Shown here: one piece after another, positions 59,877 through 64,000 of the stretch
How positions within the stretch are numbered: position 1 is the stretch's first letter
Layout of the letters: each line of letters begins with the position of its first letter
Source of the DNA: Achromobacter aloeverae
GTDB taxonomy: Bacteria > Pseudomonadota > Gammaproteobacteria > Burkholderiales > Burkholderiaceae_B
DNA length: 64,000 nucleotides
Direction of reading: 5' to 3'
Assembly: GCF_004121055.1 (NCBI RefSeq)
Contig: NZ_PYAL01000003.1
Span: forward strand, 1 to 64,000
Program-made: the position numbers and the translations under genes
Notes under the pieces: model-generated
What the model saw: only the letters and a program-made list of their open reading frames with translations
Databases searched by the model: none
What the model was told of the DNA's origin: nothing

Positions 59877-59909
59877 GCGTGACTTGAGCGTGACTTGAGC
59901 ATGACTTGC
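59877..59909. repeat. Three-copy 11-bp tandem repeat upstream of liuB
   Basis: GCGTGACTTGA occurs twice exactly, then as GCATGACTTGC. A related GCGTGACATG lies 30 bases to the left. It is in the 231-base spacer between the thiolase and liuB genes, just ahead of liuB in its reading direction. Confidence 0.7.
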
Positions 59910-60045
59910 CCCGGCACGCCTTGCGTACGTGTCCGGATCTTGGAACGACCCATGCGTCGTTGGACGCGGCGGCGCATCCCGGCGCGGATCGGCGGGACGC
60001 GCCGCAGCGGCGGCATCGGCCGTGGCCGTGGCCGCCGCCACGGCG

Positions 60046-61227
60046 TCACACCATTTCGATGGCCATGGCCACGGCCTCGCCGCCGCCGATGCACAGCGAC
60101 GCCACGCCGCGCTTGCCGCCATGTTTGCGCAGCGCACCGATCAGCGTGGTGACCAGGCGTGCGCCCGACGCGCCGATGGGATGGCCCAGCGCCGTGGCGC
60201 CCCCATGCACGTTGACCTTGTCGTGGGGCAGGTCGAATTCCTTCATCGCGGCCATGGTGACCACGGCGAAGGCTTCGTTGATTTCATACAGGTCGACGTC
60301 GGACGCCTTCCAGCCGGTCTTCTTGAACAGGTTGCGCAGCGCGCCCACGGGCGCGGTGGTGAACCATTCCGGCTCCTGCGAGTGCTGCGCGTGGGCGACG
60401 ATGCGCGCCAGCGGCTTCAAGCCCAGTTTCTCGGCGGTTGAGGCGCGCATCAGCACCAGGGCGGCGGCGCCGTCGGAGATCGACGCGGACGTGGCGGCCG
60501 TGACGGTGCCGTCCTTCTTGAAGGCCGGCTTGAGCGTGGGGATCTTCTCCGGCATGGCCTTGGTCGGCGCCTCGTCGGTGTCGATCACGGTGTCGCCCTT
60601 GCGGCCGGCCACGGTGACCGGAGTGATTTCCCACTTGAAGGTGCCGTCCTCGGAGGCGGCGCGGGCGCGGCGCAGCGATTCGGTGGAGAAAGCGTCCTGC
60701 TGCTCGCGCGTGAATTCATACTTGCCGGCGCATTGCTCCGCGAACACGCCCATGGCCGTGCCCTTTTGATAGGCGTCTTCCAGGCCGTCCAGCGCCATGT
60801 GATCGTAGACGGTCGAATGTCCGTAGCGGTAGCCCTGCCGCCCCTTGAGCATCAGGTAGGGCGCGTTGCTCATGCTTTCCTGCCCGCCCGCCACGATGAC
60901 ATCGGCCGATCCGGCCAGCAGCAGGTCATGGCCCAGCATCGCGGCCTTCAGCCCCGAGCCGCATACCTTGTGGATGGTGGAGCAGGCCACGTTCTTGGGC
61001 AGGCCGGCGCCCAGCGCGGCCTGGCGCGCCGGCGCCTGGCCCTGGCCGGCTTGCAGCACGTTGCCCATGATGACTTCGTCGACCTGCTCGGGCTTGATGC
61101 CCGCGCGTTCGACGGCGGCCTTGATGGTCGCCGCGCCGAGTTCATGCGCGGCCAGGCCGGACAGGCTGCCCAGCATGCCGCCCATGGGGGTGCGGGCGAC
61201 GGATACGATGACGACGGGATCGGACAT
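60046..61227 (-). CDS. Acetyl-CoA acetyltransferase (thiolase)
   Basis: 393 aa biosynthetic-type thiolase. Active-site Cys89 in IHKVCGSGLKA, NEAFAVV, His in GGATALGHPIGASGAR and the second Cys in LCIGGGEAVA. Here it probably splits acetoacetyl-CoA, the end product of leucine breakdown, as it lies between liuA and liuB. AGGAG stands before the ATG and the gap to liuA is 14 bases. Confidence 0.94.
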   Translation of the reverse strand: MSDPVVIVSVARTPMGGMLGSLSGLAAHELGAATIKAAVERAGIKPEQVDEVIMGNVLQAGQGQAPARQAALGAGLPKNVACSTIHKVCGSGLKAAMLGHDLLLAGSADVIVAGGQESMSNAPYLMLKGRQGYRYGHSTVYDHMALDGLEDAYQKGTAMGVFAEQCAGKYEFTREQQDAFSTESLRRARAASEDGTFKWEITPVTVAGRKGDTVIDTDEAPTKAMPEKIPTLKPAFKKDGTVTAATSASISDGAAALVLMRASTAEKLGLKPLARIVAHAQHSQEPEWFTTAPVGALRNLFKKTGWKASDVDLYEINEAFAVVTMAAMKEFDLPHDKVNVHGGATALGHPIGASGARLVTTLIGALRKHGGKRGVASLCIGGGEAVAMAIEMV

Positions 61228-61241
61228 GATGGACTCCTGAC

Positions 61242-62420
61242 TTAAGCGGTTTCGTTGAACAGTTCGCGGCCGATCAGCATGCGGCGGATTTCGCTGGTGC
61301 CGGCGCCGATTTCATATAGTTTCGCATCGCGCCATAACCGGCCAGTGGGGAATTCGTTGATGTAGCCGTTGCCGCCCAGGATCTGCACGCTTTCCCCGGC
61401 CATCCAGGTGGCCTTTTCGGCGGTATAGAGGATGAGGGCCGCGCAATCCTTGCGCACCTGGCGCACGTGGCTGGCGCCCAGGCGGTCCAGGTTGCGGCCG
61501 ACGGCGTAGCAGAAGGCGCGGCTGGCCTGCAGCGTGGTGTACAGGTCGGCCACCTTGCCCTGGATCAGCTGGAATTCGCCGATGGGCTGGCCGAACTGCT
61601 TGCGGTCGTGGATATAGGGAACGACCACGTCCATGACCGCCTGCATGATGCCCAGGGGGCCGCCCGCCAGCACCGCGCGTTCGTAGTCCAGGCCGCTCAT
61701 CAGCACCTTGACGCCGCCGTTGACTTCGCCCAGCACGTTTTCCGCCGGCACTTCGCAATCCTGGAACACCAGTTCGCCGGTATGGCTGCCGCGCATGCCC
61801 AGCTTGTCCAGCTTTTGCGCCACGGAGAAGCCCGGGAAGTGCTTTTCCACCAGGAAGGCGGTGATGCCGCGCTGGTGCGCCTGCGGGTCCGTCTTGGCGT
61901 AGACCACCAGCGCGTCGGCGTCAGGGCCGTTGGTGATCCACATCTTGCTGCCATTCAGGACATAGCGGTCGCCCTTCTTCTCGGCGCGCAGGCGCATGCT
62001 GACCACATCGGAGCCGGCCCCGGGCTCGCTCATCGCCAGGGCGCCGATGTATTCGCCGGAAATCAGCTTGGGCAGGTAGCGGGCTTTCTGCGCATCCGTG
62101 CCGTTGCGGTGGATCTGGTTGACGCACAGGTTGGAATGCGCGCCATAGGACAGGCCCACCGACGCGCTGGCGCGCGAGATTTCCTCCATGGCGATCATGT
62201 GGGCCAGGTAGCCCATCGCGGTGCCGCCGTACTCCTCGGACACCGTCATGCCCAGCACGCCCAGGTCGCCGAACTTGCGCCACAAGTCCATGGGGAATTG
62301 ATCGCTGCGGTCGATCTCCGCCGCGCGCGGCGCGATTTCCGTCCGCGCGAAATGGCGCAGGGTATCGCGCAGCATGTCCAGGTCGGCGCCCAGATCGAAA
62401 TTCAAACCAGGAAGATCCAT
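61242..62420 (-). CDS. liuA: Isovaleryl-CoA dehydrogenase
   Basis: 392 aa acyl-CoA dehydrogenase. Signatures: [34 protein letters not shown], and the catalytic Glu within [17 protein letters not shown], the position special to isovaleryl-CoA dehydrogenases; the end carries [20 protein letters not shown]. It is the first structural gene of the liu operon. GGAGA lies before the ATG, and a strong LiuR-type palindrome sits at 62588-62613. Confidence 0.94.
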   Translation of the reverse strand: MDLPGLNFDLGADLDMLRDTLRHFARTEIAPRAAEIDRSDQFPMDLWRKFGDLGVLGMTVSEEYGGTAMGYLAHMIAMEEISRASASVGLSYGAHSNLCVNQIHRNGTDAQKARYLPKLISGEYIGALAMSEPGAGSDVVSMRLRAEKKGDRYVLNGSKMWITNGPDADALVVYAKTDPQAHQRGITAFLVEKHFPGFSVAQKLDKLGMRGSHTGELVFQDCEVPAENVLGEVNGGVKVLMSGLDYERAVLAGGPLGIMQAVMDVVVPYIHDRKQFGQPIGEFQLIQGKVADLYTTLQASRAFCYAVGRNLDRLGASHVRQVRKDCAALILYTAEKATWMAGESVQILGGNGYINEFPTGRLWRDAKLYEIGAGTSEIRRMLIGRELFNETA

Positions 62421-62587
62421 GTGTCTGTCTCCGGAATATCCGTTACGCGGCCGTGTGGCGCTGTGACCCCGCGGCCCGCGGGACGGCGTCGCGCTGCGCG
62501 ACGGTTGTTATCGCTGTTATCAACAGCCTGGTCTGCCTGGCTGGCATGATGCGCCACGCCATGGACGGCTGCAATGCTGCGGTGCTT

Positions 62588-62613
62588 ATATTACGTTTAC
62601 GTAAACGTAATAT
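62588..62613. promoter_or_regulatory. LiuR operator at the liuA promoter
   Basis: A perfect 26-base palindrome centred on TTTACGTAAA. It can be read as two overlapping TTACGT-N2-ACGTAA sites (62591-62604 and 62597-62610). TTACGTTTACGTAAA-like sequences are the known LiuR recognition pattern in proteobacteria. It lies about 170 bases ahead of liuA, between liuR and liuA. Confidence 0.85.
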
Positions 62614-62668
62614 CAATAGCGCGCAAGGCAGGCGGCATACGCTTGCTTGATGGCGGTCGGCCCAGGCG

Positions 62669-63052
62669 TCAGGCCCGGGCGTCCAGCAGTTCGCGGCAGG
62701 CCTTCTCCTGCGCCGCGATTTCGGTCAGCGTGTCTTCGATATCGCGCCGCTGGCCTTCCAGCTGTTCGCGGTGGCGTTGCAGGATGTTCAGGTACTCGCG
62801 CAACTGCGGCGCGGTGTCGCCCGGACCATCGTACATATCGATGAGCGACCGTATCTCAGCGAGCAGCAGTCCCAGGCGTTTGCCGCGCAGGGCCAGTTTC
62901 AGGCGGGCGCGGTCGCGCGCGTTGTAGACGCGGTTGCGGCCGTCGCGGGCAGGGCTGACGATGCCTTGGTCTTCATAGAAACGGATGGTGCGCGGCGTGA
63001 TGTCGAACTCGCGCGCAAGTTCCGAGATGGTCCAGGATGTGGTCATGGGCAT
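62669..63052 (-). CDS. liuR: MerR-family regulator of leucine/isovalerate catabolism
   Basis: 127 aa. MerR HTH at about 7-45 (WTISELAREFDITPRTIRFY, then EDQGIVSPARDGRNRVY) and a C-terminal coiled-coil dimerisation helix (LNILQRHREQLEGQRRDIED). There are no Cys clusters, as expected for LiuR, which is thought to sense acyl-CoA intermediates. It is co-oriented directly upstream of liuA, with operators on both sides of the gene. Confidence 0.92.
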   Translation of the reverse strand: MPMTTSWTISELAREFDITPRTIRFYEDQGIVSPARDGRNRVYNARDRARLKLALRGKRLGLLLAEIRSLIDMYDGPGDTAPQLREYLNILQRHREQLEGQRRDIEDTLTEIAAQEKACRELLDARA

Positions 63053-63060
63053 TTGGCAGC

Positions 63061-63074
63061 TTACGTAAACGTAA
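63061..63074. promoter_or_regulatory. Second LiuR operator, liuR/metallo-hydrolase intergenic
   Basis: TTACGTAAACGTAA, i.e. TTACGT-N2-ACGTAA, one of the two half-overlapping sites seen at the liuA promoter. It lies nine bases ahead of liuR and 119 before the divergent metallo-hydrolase gene, so it may autoregulate liuR and bring that gene into the regulon. Confidence 0.75.
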
Positions 63075-63192
63075 CTTATGATGGGCCGAGGAGGACGTCA
63101 AGCACGGCCCGCCGTGGGTCCGCAGCGGACAGCGGCATGTTGCGTTGCGGCGTTGCGCGAAAAACAAGACTTTTGACGTGGAGAGCGCGGGC

Positions 63193-64000
63193 ATGAATCC
63201 CGATGAGCACAAGTTGACCTATCCCTGGGGCGATGCCTTGCCCAACCCTGGCCAGGCAATCGAGGTCGCCGAGGGCGTGCGCTGGATACGGATGCCCCTG
63301 CCGTTCGCGCTGGACCACATCAACCTGTGGCTGCTGCGCGACGAGGTCGACGGGCGCGCGGGCTGGACGGTGGTCGATTGCGGCGTCAGCCGGGATGACG
63401 TCAAGGCCTTGTGGGAGCAGGTGTTCGAGCATGCGCTGGATGGCCTGCCCGTCCTGCGCGTGGTGGTCACGCACATGCACCCCGACCACCTTGGCCTCGC
63501 CGACTGGCTGTGCCAGCGCTGGAACGCGCCCTTGTGGATGACGATGACGGATTACGCCCTGGCCTGCCTGTGGACGCGCTCGCACCGGTCGGGCGGATCG
63601 GGCGCCGGCGGCGACGCGGCGGTGGCGCATTTTTCGCGGCACGGCATGACCGATCCCGCATCGCTGGACAAGCTGCGCGAGCGCGCGCGCTATTACCCGA
63701 CCCTGGTGCCGGCGGTGCCGGACCGCTTCGTCCGCATCATGCATGGCGACCTGTTGCGCATCGGCGGCCGCGACTGGCGCGTGATCGTCGGTTATGGCCA
63801 CGCGCCGGAGCACGCGTCCTTCCACTGCGCGCAGGCCGGCGTGGTCATTTCGGGCGATATGGTGCTGCCGCGTATTTCAACCAACGTCAGCGTGTTCGAC
63901 TACGAGCCCGAATCGGACCCTTTGAAGCGTTACCTGGATTCCCTCGACGGCTATGCCGACGTGCCGGAGGACACCCTGGTCCTGCCTTCGCATGGCCGCC
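63193..64000 (+). CDS. MBL-fold metallo-hydrolase (partial, runs off the right edge)
   Basis: 269 codons are visible with no stop before the window ends. Zinc motif VVTHMHPDHLG (His94, His96, Asp98, His99), a further His in GYGHAPEHASF and Asp in VVISGDMVLPR, then LPSHGR at the edge. This is the glyoxalase-II/lactamase-B-like branch often found next to liu genes in Burkholderiales. It is divergent from liuR across a LiuR-type site. A thioester (acyl-CoA or glutathione) substrate is plausible but not shown. Confidence 0.88.
   Translation, partial: MNPDEHKLTYPWGDALPNPGQAIEVAEGVRWIRMPLPFALDHINLWLLRDEVDGRAGWTVVDCGVSRDDVKALWEQVFEHALDGLPVLRVVVTHMHPDHLGLADWLCQRWNAPLWMTMTDYALACLWTRSHRSGGSGAGGDAAVAHFSRHGMTDPASLDKLRERARYYPTLVPAVPDRFVRIMHGDLLRIGGRDWRVIVGYGHAPEHASFHCAQAGVVISGDMVLPRISTNVSVFDYEPESDPLKRYLDSLDGYADVPEDTLVLPSHGR

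Overview
The window is GC-rich, densely coded chromosomal DNA. It looks like a beta-proteobacterium of the Burkholderiales, probably Alcaligenaceae close to Bordetella or Achromobacter. The support is a Bug-family periplasmic receptor, a leucine/isovalerate (liu) cluster with a MerR-type LiuR and its TTACGTTTACGTAA-like operators, many LysR and GntR regulators beside transporters, and GTG/TTG starts with good Shine-Dalgarno sites. The genus is an inference. No rRNA, tRNA, phage, insertion sequence or CRISPR array was found.

Layout. 1-3.6 kb: start of an exported protein, an FAD monooxygenase divergent from an AraC regulator, and an orphan XdhC. 3.6-12.7 kb: a leftward operon of two enolase-superfamily enzymes, a LIV-type ABC importer (binding protein, LivH, fused LivM-LivG, LivF) and an SMP-30 lactonase, divergent from a LysR gene with an operator-like ATAAG-N5-CTTAT repeat between them. 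This looks like an uptake and breakdown unit for a sugar acid or lactone. 12.8-21 kb: a tripartite RND efflux operon followed by a heavy-metal-type two-component system, with a CusR-box-like repeat upstream. 21-32.3 kb: mixed single genes (acylphosphatase, an alpha/beta-hydrolase lacking its catalytic Ser and His, PhyH dioxygenase, cytosine-deaminase-like amidohydrolase, PanE-like reductase, SnoaL-like protein, Ohr, LysR, bestrophin, chloroperoxidase-like hydrolase, metallo-hydrolase, deoxyribosyltransferase).

32.3-38.1 kb: ribB with a clear FMN riboswitch, a bacterial SET-domain protein, an Lrp regulator divergent from an ilvB-like gene, a long structured terminator and an aldehyde dehydrogenase. 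38.1-45.5 kb: an eight-copy octanucleotide repeat inside an inverted repeat downstream of topB, whose product has a histone-H1-like Lys/Ala tail; a large membrane protein; gluQ; smg. 45.7-54.5 kb: a D-threonine-aldolase/dehydratase-like enzyme, a polar amino acid ABC importer, a GntR regulator with matching candidate sites at both its own and the transporter promoter, an M20 peptidase, a carbamoylase/allantoate-type amidohydrolase and a Bug receptor. Together these suggest scavenging of modified or D-amino acids. 54.6-64 kb: a class III aminotransferase, then the liu cluster (liuR, liuA, thiolase, liuB, liuD) with two operator regions but no liuC, and a truncated metallo-hydrolase divergent from liuR.

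The most unusual items are the octamer repeat/hairpin after topB, the catalytically dead hydrolase, the livM-livG fusion with a repeat-encoded linker, the nine-residue coupled leader peptide ahead of the enolase operon, and the SET-domain protein near a topoisomerase with an H1-like tail.
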